From the NCBI GenBank assembly GCA_024349765.1, contig AP026073.1, positions 4,340,001 through 4,404,000 on the forward strand: 64,000 bases of DNA, in the 5' to 3' direction. Positions 1 to 10,542 of the stretch are shown here, piece after piece (position 1 is the stretch's first letter; each line of letters starts with the position of its first letter). A model generated the notes under the pieces. It had not been told where the DNA came from. It searched no databases and saw only the letters and a list, made by a program, of their open reading frames with translations. The position numbers and the translations under genes are program-made. Source of the DNA: Streptomyces nigrescens (GTDB lineage Bacteria > Actinomycetota > Actinomycetes > Streptomycetales > Streptomycetaceae).

Positions 1-1
1 C

Positions 2-658
2 TACGGCAGCAACGACATCGCCGCCAAGGAGACCGTCGAACACATCAGAGAGGCCGGCGGCCAGGCCTTCATAATCGGCGCGGAACTGGGGGTCCCGGGC
101 GACGCCGAGGCTCTCTTCTCCGCCTTCGACGACGGGCTGGCGGCGCACGGCGCACGGGCGGGCCTCGACATCCTCGTCAACAACGCCGCGATCAGCCTGC
201 CGGGACACATCGACGAGGTGACCCCCGAGGAGTTCGACCGCATCCTCGCGGTCAACACCAAGGCGCCGTTCTTCGTCACCCAGCACGGGCTGCGCCGGAT
301 GCGCGACGGCGGACGCATCATCAACATCTCGTCGGCGGTGACCACTACGGCCTTCCCGTCGACCATCGCCTACGGCGTCTCCAAGGGCGCGGTGGAGACC
401 CTCACCCTCACCCTCGCCAAGGACCTCGGCGAGCGCGGGATCACGGTGAACACCATCGCCCCCGGCTTCATCGAGACGGACATGAACGCCGCGATGCGGG
501 CGACGCCCGAGGCGCATGCCGCGCTGGCGGCGATCTCGGTGTTCAACCGGCTCGGCCGCCCCGCGGACGTCGCCGACGTCGCCGCGTTCCTCGCCTCCGA
601 CGACTCCCGCTGGATCACCGGCCAGCGCATCGACGTCACCGGCGGGTCCATGCTCTGA
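2..658 (+). CDS. Short-chain dehydrogenase/reductase, 5' end missing
   Basis: This is the 3' part of a classical SDR oxidoreductase; the Rossmann glycine motif lies beyond the left edge. The fragment keeps the NNAA motif (fragment residues about 60-63), the catalytic Tyr-x3-Lys pair as YGVSK (about 124-128), the PG turn after it and a DVTGGSML C-terminus typical of FabG-like enzymes. The family uses NAD(P)(H) to interconvert ketones and alcohols; the substrate cannot be read from sequence. The gene is convergent with ogt, 20 bp away. Confidence 0.9.
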   Translation, partial: YGSNDIAAKETVEHIREAGGQAFIIGAELGVPGDAEALFSAFDDGLAAHGARAGLDILVNNAAISLPGHIDEVTPEEFDRILAVNTKAPFFVTQHGLRRMRDGGRIINISSAVTTTAFPSTIAYGVSKGAVETLTLTLAKDLGERGITVNTIAPGFIETDMNAAMRATPEAHAALAAISVFNRLGRPADVADVAAFLASDDSRWITGQRIDVTGGSML

Positions 659-678
659 GCGCGCGGCCCGCGCCCGGG

Positions 679-1200
679 TCAGAGCGGGCGCGGCGCGGCG
701 CCCTCCAGGCCGAGCAGCTGCCGCTTGCGTTCCGGCCCGGCCGCGTAGCCCGAGAGCGAGCCGTTCGCGGCGATCACGCGGTGGCAGGGCCGCACGATCA
801 GCAGCGGGTTGCGGCCGATCGCGGTCCCCACCGCGCGGACCGCCGCCGGCGCCGCCCCGATCGCCTCGGCGACCCGCCCGTAAGTGGTCGTGGTGCCGTA
901 CGGAACGGCCTCCAGGGCCTGCCAGACACGCCGCTGGAAGGCGGTGCCACGGGTGGCCGCGGTGTCGGCGTACTCGATGTCGAAGCGGGTCAGCGTGCCG
1001 TCGAAGTAGGCCCGCAGCTGCCGCGCGATCCCGTCGAACGCGGCGGGGTCGCGGACCCAGCCGTCCTGTACGACCGCACCGCCCTTCTGCCCGGGCAGGG
1101 ACAGCGAGACGAGCGCGGTACCGCCCGGTGCGGTGGCCGACTCCTCCCCGACCAGCAGGAGTTCGCCCAGCGGGCTGTCGAGGGTGGCGTAGAGCGTCAT
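679..1200 (-). CDS. ogt: Methylated-DNA--protein-cysteine S-methyltransferase
   Basis: Direct-reversal DNA repair protein that moves the alkyl group from O6-alkylguanine to its own cysteine. The 173-residue protein carries the active-site motif PCHRVI with acceptor Cys139, preceded by the conserved region from AFQRRVWQAL (helix-turn-helix) to GTTTTYGRVA. Its length matches the Ogt/MGMT family. I chose the ATG at 1200 (MTLYATLDSPLGELLL), which begins at the usual family N-terminus; the frame stays open further upstream but without family similarity. Confidence 0.93.
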   Translation of the reverse strand: MTLYATLDSPLGELLLVGEESATAPGGTALVSLSLPGQKGGAVVQDGWVRDPAAFDGIARQLRAYFDGTLTRFDIEYADTAATRGTAFQRRVWQALEAVPYGTTTTYGRVAEAIGAAPAAVRAVGTAIGRNPLLIVRPCHRVIAANGSLSGYAAGPERKRQLLGLEGAAPRPL

Positions 1201-1330
1201 GAGCGTCACGGAATCCACTGTGCCGCAGGTCGGAGCGGTCCACCGGCGGAAATCGGACACCGAGCTGCGGACGTCGTGCTGCGCGGACCGCGCCGCCGTG
1301 CCGGGCGGCCGGGCCGCGGTGGCCGGTGGC

Positions 1331-1558
1331 TCAGGCGGACGGCATCGGCCAGTCGTCCAGCGAGCCGCCCCGCCATTCGACCAGCCGCGGGTCGTCGAGC
1401 CGGATGTCCTCGGCCGGGCCGGCGACCCCGGCCCGGCGGAGGAATTCGGCCACGTCGCCGCGGCCGTGGGCCAGGCCGACGATCTGCCCACGCACGGTCA
1501 CCCGTCGTCCACCGGACGGTGTCGGCGGGTGCACGATGACTGGCGGGTGCTCGGTCAT
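1331..1558 (-). CDS. Small conserved protein of unknown function
   Basis: A 75-residue protein starting MTEHPPVIVHPP and ending DDWPMPSA. It is hydrophilic, with no membrane segment, signal peptide or cysteine. The middle (VTVRGQIVGLAHGRGDVAEFLRRAG) looks like a short helix-strand domain. I recall similar short proteins in other streptomycetes but know no function. The frame could start 29 codons earlier; I chose the internal ATG because the upstream part is Arg/Gly-rich and looks non-coding. It lies between ogt and a divergent P450. Confidence 0.6.
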   Translation of the reverse strand: MTEHPPVIVHPPTPSGGRRVTVRGQIVGLAHGRGDVAEFLRRAGVAGPAEDIRLDDPRLVEWRGGSLDDWPMPSA

Positions 1559-1680
1559 GCCTCCAGCGTGCGACGGGCGGCGCACTCCCGCACGTCGACC
1601 GCCTCCAGGGGCGGCAATCGTTGCCCACGCAAGGACTCCCCGCAAAGAATCAAGGACTCCCTACAAGGAACGGTGTTGCC

Positions 1681-2886
1681 GTGCAGAGAAACGCCTCGGG
1701 AGCGGATCCGGATCCCCTGGCCTCGCCGGAGTACTTCCGGGACCCGTACCCGCTGCTCGCCGCCGTGCGGTCACGCGGTCCCGTGCAGCGGATCAGGACC
1801 GCGAACGGCCGGACGACATGGCTGGTGACGGGGTGGGCGGAGGCGCGGGCGGCGCTGGCCGACGCCCGGCTGTCGAAGGACACCGCCCGGTACTTCGCCG
1901 GCCGGCCGAGCAACCGCGACCTGGCCCCCGCGGTCAGCCGCACCCTGCTCGCGACCGACCCGCCGGACCACGGCCGGCTGCGGAAACTGGCCCTGGCGGC
2001 CTTCACCCCGGCGGCCGTCGCACGCCTGGAACCGCGCATCCGGGTGCTGGCCGAGGAACTGGCCGACGCGCTGGCGGAGCGTGTCGGGGCGGATCTGGTC
2101 GAGGGCTTCGCGGTGCCGCTGCCGATCGCCGTGATCAGCGAGCTGCTGGGGGTCCCCGAGCCGGACCGCGCGGCGGTGCGGCGCTGGTCCAACGAACTGT
2201 TCGCCGCGGCCGCCCCGGACACCGTGGACCGTGCGTCACATGCCCTGAGCGGCTATATGACCCGGCTGATCGCGGACCGGCGCGGGGCCCCCGGGGACGA
2301 TGTGCTGAGCGGCCTGATCGCCGCCCGGGACGAGGGCGATCGGCTCTCCGAACCCGAACTGGTCTCGCTGGCCGTGCTGTTGGTGGTCGCCGGGCACGAG
2401 ACGACGGCCAACCTCATCGGCAACGGCATGGTGACCCTGCTCCGCGACGACGCCCTGCGCGCCCGGCTCCGGGCCGACCCCGGGTTGCTGCCCGCCGCGG
2501 TCGAGGAATTCCTGCGCCATGACGGCCCGCTGACCGTCGCGACCTTCCGCTACGCCACCGAACCGCTGGTCCTCGGCGGCGCCACGATCGCCGCGGGCGA
2601 TGTCGTCCAGGTCGCGCCCGGCGCCGCCAACCGCGATCCGGCACGGTTCGACGCACCGGACTCCGTACGACTCGGCCGCGCGGGCGGACACCTCTCCTTC
2701 GGGCACGGCCCGCACCACTGCCTCGGCGCGGCACTGGCCCGCGTCGAGGCCCGGATCGCGTTCGAGGTGCTGCTGACGCGCTGGACCGACATCCGTCCCG
2801 CGGGCGCGGGCCCGGACGCGGTGGAATGGCGGCGGACCCGCCTGATGCGCGGACCGGCGCGCCTGCCGGTGACGTTCGTCCGCTGA
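1681..2886 (+). CDS. Cytochrome P450
   Basis: Soluble bacterial class I P450 of about 401 residues; it hydroxylates or otherwise oxidises a small molecule using electrons from a ferredoxin. Visible motifs are the I-helix oxygen-activation motif AGHETT (residues 237-242), the K-helix ExxR within EEFLRHDGP, and the heme loop FGHGPHHCLG with the proximal Cys347. The substrate is unknown. The frame is open back to a TTG at 1621, but the GTG at 1681 has an AAGGA (1665-1669) upstream. No ferredoxin or reductase gene adjoins it. A perfect hairpin follows the stop. Confidence 0.92.
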   Translation: MQRNASGADPDPLASPEYFRDPYPLLAAVRSRGPVQRIRTANGRTTWLVTGWAEARAALADARLSKDTARYFAGRPSNRDLAPAVSRTLLATDPPDHGRLRKLALAAFTPAAVARLEPRIRVLAEELADALAERVGADLVEGFAVPLPIAVISELLGVPEPDRAAVRRWSNELFAAAAPDTVDRASHALSGYMTRLIADRRGAPGDDVLSGLIAARDEGDRLSEPELVSLAVLLVVAGHETTANLIGNGMVTLLRDDALRARLRADPGLLPAAVEEFLRHDGPLTVATFRYATEPLVLGGATIAAGDVVQVAPGAANRDPARFDAPDSVRLGRAGGHLSFGHGPHHCLGAALARVEARIAFEVLLTRWTDIRPAGAGPDAVEWRRTRLMRGPARLPVTFVR

Positions 2887-2903
2887 GCCCGGAAGCACGA
2901 GAA

Positions 2904-2941
2904 CCGGCGCCGCGACCGCAGTGCGGCGGTCGCGGCGCCGG
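2904..2941. terminator. Bidirectional terminator hairpin
   Basis: Perfect 16-bp stem (2904-2919 with 2926-2941) and a 6-nt loop between the convergent P450 and garR-like genes. There is no U-tract, as is usual for streptomycete hairpin terminators. Confidence 0.8.
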
Positions 2942-2979
2942 CCGTTCGGGACCGTCGCGGGACGTGCCCGCGGACCGGC

Positions 2980-3876
2980 TCAGCCTTCGGTGGGGTATCC
3001 GGAGAGGCGTTCGACGCCGCGGAGGAGGGCGGAGTGGTCCAGGCCGCCGTCGCCCTGGGTGCGCAGGGCGGCGACGAGTTGGGCGACGACGGAGCCGACG
3101 GGCAGGGCGGCGCCGACGGTGCGGGCGGCGTCGGTGACGATGCCCATGTCCTTGTGGTGCAGGTCGATGCGGAAGCCGGGTGCGAAGTCGCGGTTTTTGA
3201 AGTTGTCCTTCTTGCGTGTCAGGACGGTGGAGCCGGCCAGGCCGCCGTTGAGGACGTCCAGGGCGGCGGTCAGGTCGACGCCGGACTTCTCCAGGAAGAC
3301 CACGGCCTCGGCGCAGGCCTGGATGTTGACGGCGACGATGAGCTGGTTGGCGGCCTTGACGGTCTGCCCGGAGCCGTGCGGTCCGCACAGCACGATGGTC
3401 TTGCCGAGGGCTTCGAGGATCGGGCGGGCGGCGTCGAAGTCGGCCTGCTCACCGCCGACCATGATCGACAGGACGGCCTCGATGGCGCCGGTCTCGCCGC
3501 CGGAGACGGGGGCGTCCAGGACCCGGATGCCCTTCTCGCCGGCCGCGCGGGCCAGGTCGATGGAGGTCTGCGGGGTGATCGAGGACATGTCGATCAGCAG
3601 CGCACCGCGCCGGGCGTTCTCCAGGATGCCGTCGGGGCCGTAGGCGATGGCCTCGACCTGCGGGGAGGCCGGGACCATGGTGATCACGACATCTGCGTCG
3701 GCGACGGCCTCGGCGATCGAGGTGGCTGCGGTGCCGCCGTTGCCGGCCAGGCGCTCGAGCTTGTCCTGCTCGAGGGTGTAGCCGGTGACCGCGTAACCGG
3801 CCTTGATCAGGTTCTCGGCCATGGGCGAGCCCATGATGCCCAGGCCGATCCACGCGATCTTGGGCAGATTGCTCAT
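2980..3876 (-). CDS. Tartronate semialdehyde (2-hydroxy-3-oxopropionate) reductase
   Basis: Member of the beta-hydroxyacid dehydrogenase family, 298 residues. It reduces tartronate semialdehyde to glycerate, the last step of the glyoxylate carboligase route. The N-terminus has the Rossmann motif IGLGIMGSPMAENL; the catalytic-Lys segment GSGQTVKAANQL follows in the C-terminal half. The ATG at 3876 is preceded by AGAGG at 8 nt, so I prefer it to an in-frame start 24 bases upstream. Gene order gcl, hyi, then this gene on one strand supports the assignment over a generic 3-hydroxyisobutyrate dehydrogenase. Confidence 0.9.
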   Translation of the reverse strand: MSNLPKIAWIGLGIMGSPMAENLIKAGYAVTGYTLEQDKLERLAGNGGTAATSIAEAVADADVVITMVPASPQVEAIAYGPDGILENARRGALLIDMSSITPQTSIDLARAAGEKGIRVLDAPVSGGETGAIEAVLSIMVGGEQADFDAARPILEALGKTIVLCGPHGSGQTVKAANQLIVAVNIQACAEAVVFLEKSGVDLTAALDVLNGGLAGSTVLTRKKDNFKNRDFAPGFRIDLHHKDMGIVTDAARTVGAALPVGSVVAQLVAALRTQGDGGLDHSALLRGVERLSGYPTEG

Positions 3877-3930
3877 CGAAATAACCTCTTTCACACTCAA
3901 AAATCAGGGGACAGCGAGCGGCGGACCCCG

Positions 3931-4770
3931 TTATGGGGCGGCGCGCAGCGGGGCCGGCAGCCAGGCGAACGACGACGCACTCGGGGTGTCGCCGGGCTTG
4001 TACTCCAGGCCGATCCAGCCGTCGTAGCCGGCCTTCTTCAGGCGGTCGAGCAGGGCGTCGAAGTCGAGTTCGCCGGTGCCGGGGGCGCCGCGCCCGGGGT
4101 TGTCGGCGATCTGCACATGCGCGGTCTTGGCGGTGTAGCGGTCGATGACCTCGTCCAGGTCCTCGCCGTTCATCGACAGGTGGTACAGGTCCATCAGGAA
4201 GCGGGCGTTGTCCAGGCCGGTCGCCGCGTTCACCGCGTCCACCGTCTCGATCGCCTTCGGCGCCGAGACGATCGGGCACTTCGGAGACTCGGGCGCGTTG
4301 AGCGCCTCGATGAGCAGCGTGCCGTCGACCTCGGCCACCGCACGGGCGGCGAAGGCGAGGTTCTCCAGCGCGAGCCGGTCCTGCTCCTCCTCCGGGACCC
4401 CGTCGACGCGGTTGCCGTACAGGGCGTTGAAGGTCGTGCAGCCCAGCGACTTGGCGAACTCGATCGCGACGGGCACGTTCGCCCGGAACTTCTCCGACTC
4501 CTCGCCCGGAATGGACAGGGCGCCGCGGTCCGGGCCGGGCAGCTGGCCGGCGTAGAAGTTCAGGCCCACCAGGCGGGTGCCGGCGTCGGTCAGGGCGTCG
4601 CGCAGCGCGTCCAGCTCCGCCTGCTCGGGGACCGGGGCGTCCACCCACGGCCACCACAGCTCCACCGCCGTGAAGCCCGCCGCCCGCGCGGCCGCCGGCC
4701 GCTCCAGCAACGGAAGCTCGGTGAACAGGATCGACAGATTGACGTTGAAGCGCGTGTCCGTGAAAGCCAT
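3931..4770 (-). CDS. hyi: Hydroxypyruvate isomerase-like TIM-barrel protein
   Basis: 279-residue AP-endonuclease-2-type TIM barrel of the hydroxypyruvate isomerase family, which interconverts hydroxypyruvate and tartronate semialdehyde. Typical landmarks are NLSILFTELPLLERPAAA at the N-terminus, VELWWPW after the second strand, LIEALN, FLMDLYHLSMNGEDL, and GWIGLEYKPGDTP near the end. It sits between gcl and the reductase, as in other glyoxylate operons. A palindrome 16 bp upstream of its start resembles one upstream of gcl, so it may also have its own promoter. Confidence 0.9.
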   Translation of the reverse strand: MAFTDTRFNVNLSILFTELPLLERPAAARAAGFTAVELWWPWVDAPVPEQAELDALRDALTDAGTRLVGLNFYAGQLPGPDRGALSIPGEESEKFRANVPVAIEFAKSLGCTTFNALYGNRVDGVPEEEQDRLALENLAFAARAVAEVDGTLLIEALNAPESPKCPIVSAPKAIETVDAVNAATGLDNARFLMDLYHLSMNGEDLDEVIDRYTAKTAHVQIADNPGRGAPGTGELDFDALLDRLKKAGYDGWIGLEYKPGDTPSASSFAWLPAPLRAAP

Positions 4771-4785
4771 GAGGCCCGGCGCCCC

Positions 4786-4800
4786 TTCCGAATAGCGGAT
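4786..4800. promoter_or_regulatory. Candidate operator TTCC-N7-GGAT upstream of hyi
   Basis: TTCCGAATAGCGGAT lies 16 bp before the hyi start. It shares its layout and first five bases with the palindrome before gcl at 6722-6740. IclR-type regulators such as AllR control glyoxylate/allantoin genes in Streptomyces; assignment to such a protein is inference. Confidence 0.4.
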
Positions 4801-4883
4801 TTGCGTTTCTGTTCTACGGGATAGTGGCGACGCCGGGCGCGCGGGTCAAGCGCGCCCGGCACACCACGGGATCCGGTCCGGCG

Positions 4884-6665
<1,782 letters not shown>

Positions 6666-6721
6666 CGCGTACTCCTGCGTCGACCTGTCACGAGCGGACC
6701 CCGGCGAGAGCCGGGACACCT

Positions 6722-6740
6722 GATTCCGTATCGTGGAATC
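6722..6740. promoter_or_regulatory. Candidate operator upstream of gcl
   Basis: Perfect inverted repeat GATTCC-N7-GGAATC, extendable by one base pair on each side (6721, 6741). It lies 57-75 bp upstream of the gcl start, where a repressor could block a promoter. The core TTCC-N7-GGAA matches the site before hyi. Confidence 0.5.
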
Positions 6741-6873
6741 AATGTTTTGCTTTATGGAAGGAAAGTAGAGCGCGATGCACCGGCCGTCAAGGGGGAGCCC
6801 TGTCGACCCGGCCGGCCGACCTGCAGCAAGGGGCACGGTTCGCACGACACGGAGGGGCAGGCGCCGAAACGGC

Positions 6874-6907
6874 GACGCCCCGCCGCGATTGCTCGCGACG
6901 GGGCGTC
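6874..6907 (-). terminator. Terminator hairpin
   Basis: Outer 9-bp stem (6874-6882 with 6899-6907), one mismatch, then a 4-bp inner stem and a 6-nt loop. It lies just downstream of the minus-strand membrane protein gene that ends at 6964. Confidence 0.65.
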
Positions 6908-6963
6908 GGGGGTGTCCGATTCGGAACCGGACCGGTTCCCTGCCGGAACCGGACGGAACCGGA

Positions 6964-7572
6964 CTAGAAGTTGCCGTTGGAGAGGATCTCCCCCTTGGCG
7001 TCATAGATGGTGACCAGGCCGTTCCTGGAGTCCTTCCAGTCGGCGAAGGCGCTGGCGATGAGCTTCCCCTCGCTCTGGTGCGGCCCCATGATGCCGCCGG
7101 TGAAGTCCGTGTAGACGTCGGCCGAGTCGAGGATGTCGTTCTGCTCGTCGGCGCCCTGGACCTTGGTGACGTGCGCGATGGCCGCCTTTTCGTTGGCGGT
7201 CCCGTTCTTGTTCACGAACGCCTTGAACCGGTCGGCCTGCGACGCGGGCGCCTTCGGCTTCTCCTCCGGAGCCGAACCGCGCTTCGCCCGGTCCGAACTC
7301 CCCTTTACGGGAACGGACTTGGCGTCATCCTTCGCCTGCTGCTCCCGCTTCGGGGCCGCGGCGACCTGGTCCGGCTTGTCGGTTCCGGACGAGGCGCCAC
7401 CCCCGCTGAGGGCCGCACCGATCACGCCGAGGATGACGAACACGCCCACCGCGCCTCCGCATCCGAGGCCGACCTTCGCCCCGGTGCTCATCTTCTTCGG
7501 CGGCGGGGCGTACATACCGGGCGGCGGTGGCGGCTGATGTCCGGGCCGGTCCGGGAACTGTTGATACGTCAC
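6964..7572 (-). CDS. Membrane-anchored protein of unknown function
   Basis: 202-residue protein with a Pro-rich cytoplasmic N-terminus ([15 protein letters not shown]), one transmembrane helix at about residues 32-55 ([20 protein letters not shown]), a charged low-complexity stretch rich in Lys/Ala/Asp, and an extracellular domain of about 100 residues ending GEILSNGNF. The domain has a conserved-looking core ([20 protein letters not shown]) and I recall it from hypothetical streptomycete proteins. No catalytic motif is visible. It stands alone, upstream of the gcl promoter region. Confidence 0.75.
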   Translation of the reverse strand: MTYQQFPDRPGHQPPPPPGMYAPPPKKMSTGAKVGLGCGGAVGVFVILGVIGAALSGGGASSGTDKPDQVAAAPKREQQAKDDAKSVPVKGSSDRAKRGSAPEEKPKAPASQADRFKAFVNKNGTANEKAAIAHVTKVQGADEQNDILDSADVYTDFTGGIMGPHQSEGKLIASAFADWKDSRNGLVTIYDAKGEILSNGNF

Positions 7573-7664
7573 GATCCCCCCAAGGTTGTTCCGGGAGGGC
7601 GAGAGTAGCGGCTTGTTGAATCCGGAAATAGATGAAGTGAAGAACTTGTGACATTCCCGTGAAG

Positions 7665-7703
7665 GCGGCGCGGCCCACCCGTAACCGGGTCCGGCCGCGC
7701 CGC
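7665..7703 (-). terminator. Terminator hairpin after the acyl-CoA dehydrogenase
   Basis: A 9-bp GC stem (7665-7673 with 7695-7703) encloses a second stem ACCCG/CGGGT (7677-7681 with 7686-7690). It lies 18 bp past the stop of the minus-strand gene ending at 7722. Confidence 0.65.
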
Positions 7704-7721
7704 ACCTGCGGGAGACGGCCG

Positions 7722-8948
<1,227 letters not shown>

Positions 8949-8972
8949 GTCCCCTCCAGTGCAGGCATTTCT

Positions 8973-9014
8973 CGTGTTACTAGCGGTAACGCGAAGTGTG
9001 TTACTCGTCAGTAA
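8973..9014. promoter_or_regulatory. Two palindromic operators between the acyl-CoA dehydrogenase and tetR
   Basis: Site 1 is GTTAC-TAGCG-GTAAC (8976-8990; arms extend to 8973-8993 with one mismatch). Site 2 is the perfect TTACT-CGTC-AGTAA (9001-9014). Both lie in the divergent intergenic region and look like binding sites of the TetR protein encoded next door. Confidence 0.6.
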
Positions 9015-9107
9015 GCGATGTCAACTCCCCCTGTGCCGGATCACCGGCGAAGATCGGGTGTTACGTTGCGCGAGCGCCACGGAGTCACGAGGGTGGGGAG
9101 CACGACC

Positions 9108-9755
9108 ATGGAGAGCACAGACAACAGCGGCCGCCGGCACTCGGCGACCGAGCGCAGACGGCGGGAGCTGCTGGAGGCCGCCGAGCGCATCGTGCTGCGC
9201 GACGGCCCGGACGCCTCGATGAACGCCATCGCCGCGGAGGCGGGCATCACCAAGCCGATCCTCTACCGGCACTTCGGCGACAAGGGCGGCCTGTACCGCG
9301 CGCTGGCCGTCCGCCACACCGACGCCCTGCTGCTCAACCTGCGCACCGCGCTGGACGCATCGGTCCTGCGCCGCGACCGGGTCGAGGCCACCCTCGACGC
9401 CTATCTGCTCGCGATCGAGGCCCGTCCGCAGGTGTACCGCTTCCTGATGCACCCGGCGGAGGAGAACACCCCGTCGGAGTCCGGTTTCGACGTGGGGCGG
9501 CACGCCGCTCCGCTGCTGCGCCGGCTCGGCGAGGAGCTGGCCACCGTGATCATCGAACGGCTCGACCTCGGCCCCGGCGGCGAGGAGCGGGCCCGGGTCT
9601 GGGGCCATGGCATCGTCGGCATGATGCACGGCGCCGGCGACTGGTGGCTGCGTGAACGCCCCTGCTCGCGCGAGCAGTTGGTGCAGCACCTGACCGATCT
9701 GCTGTGGGGCCAGCTGGCCGCCCTCAAGGACCGCGAGGACAGCCCCGGGTTCTGA
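9108..9755 (+). CDS. TetR-family transcriptional regulator
   Basis: 215-residue DNA-binding repressor. The N-terminal helix-turn-helix runs from about residue 14 to 60 (RRRELLEAAERIVLRDGP, then AIAAEAGITKPILYRHFGDK), followed by an all-helical ligand-binding domain. The ATG at 9108 follows GGGGAG by 7 nt, better than the GTG/ATG further upstream. It probably represses the divergent acyl-CoA dehydrogenase and itself in response to an acyl-CoA or related ligand; that role is inferred from position and from the shared palindromes. Confidence 0.9.
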   Translation: MESTDNSGRRHSATERRRRELLEAAERIVLRDGPDASMNAIAAEAGITKPILYRHFGDKGGLYRALAVRHTDALLLNLRTALDASVLRRDRVEATLDAYLLAIEARPQVYRFLMHPAEENTPSESGFDVGRHAAPLLRRLGEELATVIIERLDLGPGGEERARVWGHGIVGMMHGAGDWWLRERPCSREQLVQHLTDLLWGQLAALKDREDSPGF

Positions 9756-9791
9756 GGACGGGCGACGGCGGAGGGGGGACGGAGGGGGGAG

Positions 9792-9810
9792 CCGGCCGCT
9801 CAGCGGCCGG
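9792..9810. terminator. Short hairpin between convergent tetR and def
   Basis: CCGGCCGCT/AGCGGCCGG hairpin overlapping the def stop codon, at the convergent junction with tetR. The loop is small and the stem short, so termination is plausible but not strong. Confidence 0.4.
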
Positions 9811-10360
9811 ACGTCTCCGGGTCCGCGGCCCACGGCGCCCGGGCCGCGGCGCGCAGCACCCGGCGGCGGCGCAGCCCGGTGAGGTGGTCGACGTACAGCA
9901 CGCCGTCGAGGTGGTCGCACTCGTGCTGCAGACAGCGGGCGAAGAATCCGGTGCCGGTCACCGTCCGCGGCTCGCCGGAGGCGCTGAATCCGGTCACCAC
10001 GGCCCGGTCGTGGCGCGGGGTGCCGGCCTCGATGCCGGGGAGCGAGAGACACCCTTCGGGCCCGCTGATGACCGGTCCGTCCGTCTCGACGAGCCGGGGG
10101 TTGACCAGATGGCCCAAGTGGCGGCGGTCCTCGTCGTCGGGGCAGTCGTAGACGAAGACCCGCAGCGGGACACCGATCTGGTTGGCGGCGAGCCCGACGC
10201 CGTGTGCGGCGTACATCGTCGCGTACATGTCCTCGATGAGCGCGGCCAGCTCGCCGTCGAACGCGGTGACCTCCTGACCGGGCCCGCTCAGGGCCGGATC
10301 ACCGAGCAGACACAGCGGGCGGGGTCGGCCGGAACTGCCGGGGATGGTGCGGAGGCGCAT
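9800..10360 (-). CDS. def: Peptide deformylase
   Basis: Removes the N-formyl group from nascent proteins in the cytoplasm. All three metalloenzyme motifs are intact: GVGLAANQIG (residues 54-63), EGCLSLPG (102-109, metal ligand Cys104) and QHECDH (145-150, ligands His146 and His150, catalytic Glu147). Length 186 fits the type found in actinomycetes, which usually carry several paralogues. It is a stand-alone copy not linked to fmt, so it may be an accessory deformylase. Confidence 0.95.
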   Translation of the reverse strand: MRLRTIPGSSGRPRPLCLLGDPALSGPGQEVTAFDGELAALIEDMYATMYAAHGVGLAANQIGVPLRVFVYDCPDDEDRRHLGHLVNPRLVETDGPVISGPEGCLSLPGIEAGTPRHDRAVVTGFSASGEPRTVTGTGFFARCLQHECDHLDGVLYVDHLTGLRRRRVLRAAARAPWAADPETSGR

Positions 10361-10542
10361 GGGACAAGCGTACGGTCCTGGGCACCGCGGGATGTCGCCG
10401 GACGGGTGGCGGGGTTCGGGCCCGCCGCCGGATCTCGATAGGCTGATCCCCGACCGAAGCCTCCGGCCGGTCGTCGGTTGCGGAGGGGGCGTTCCACCGG
10501 CAGCCGCACGCCGGGCGCCGGATGCAAGGAGGATCTAGGACG

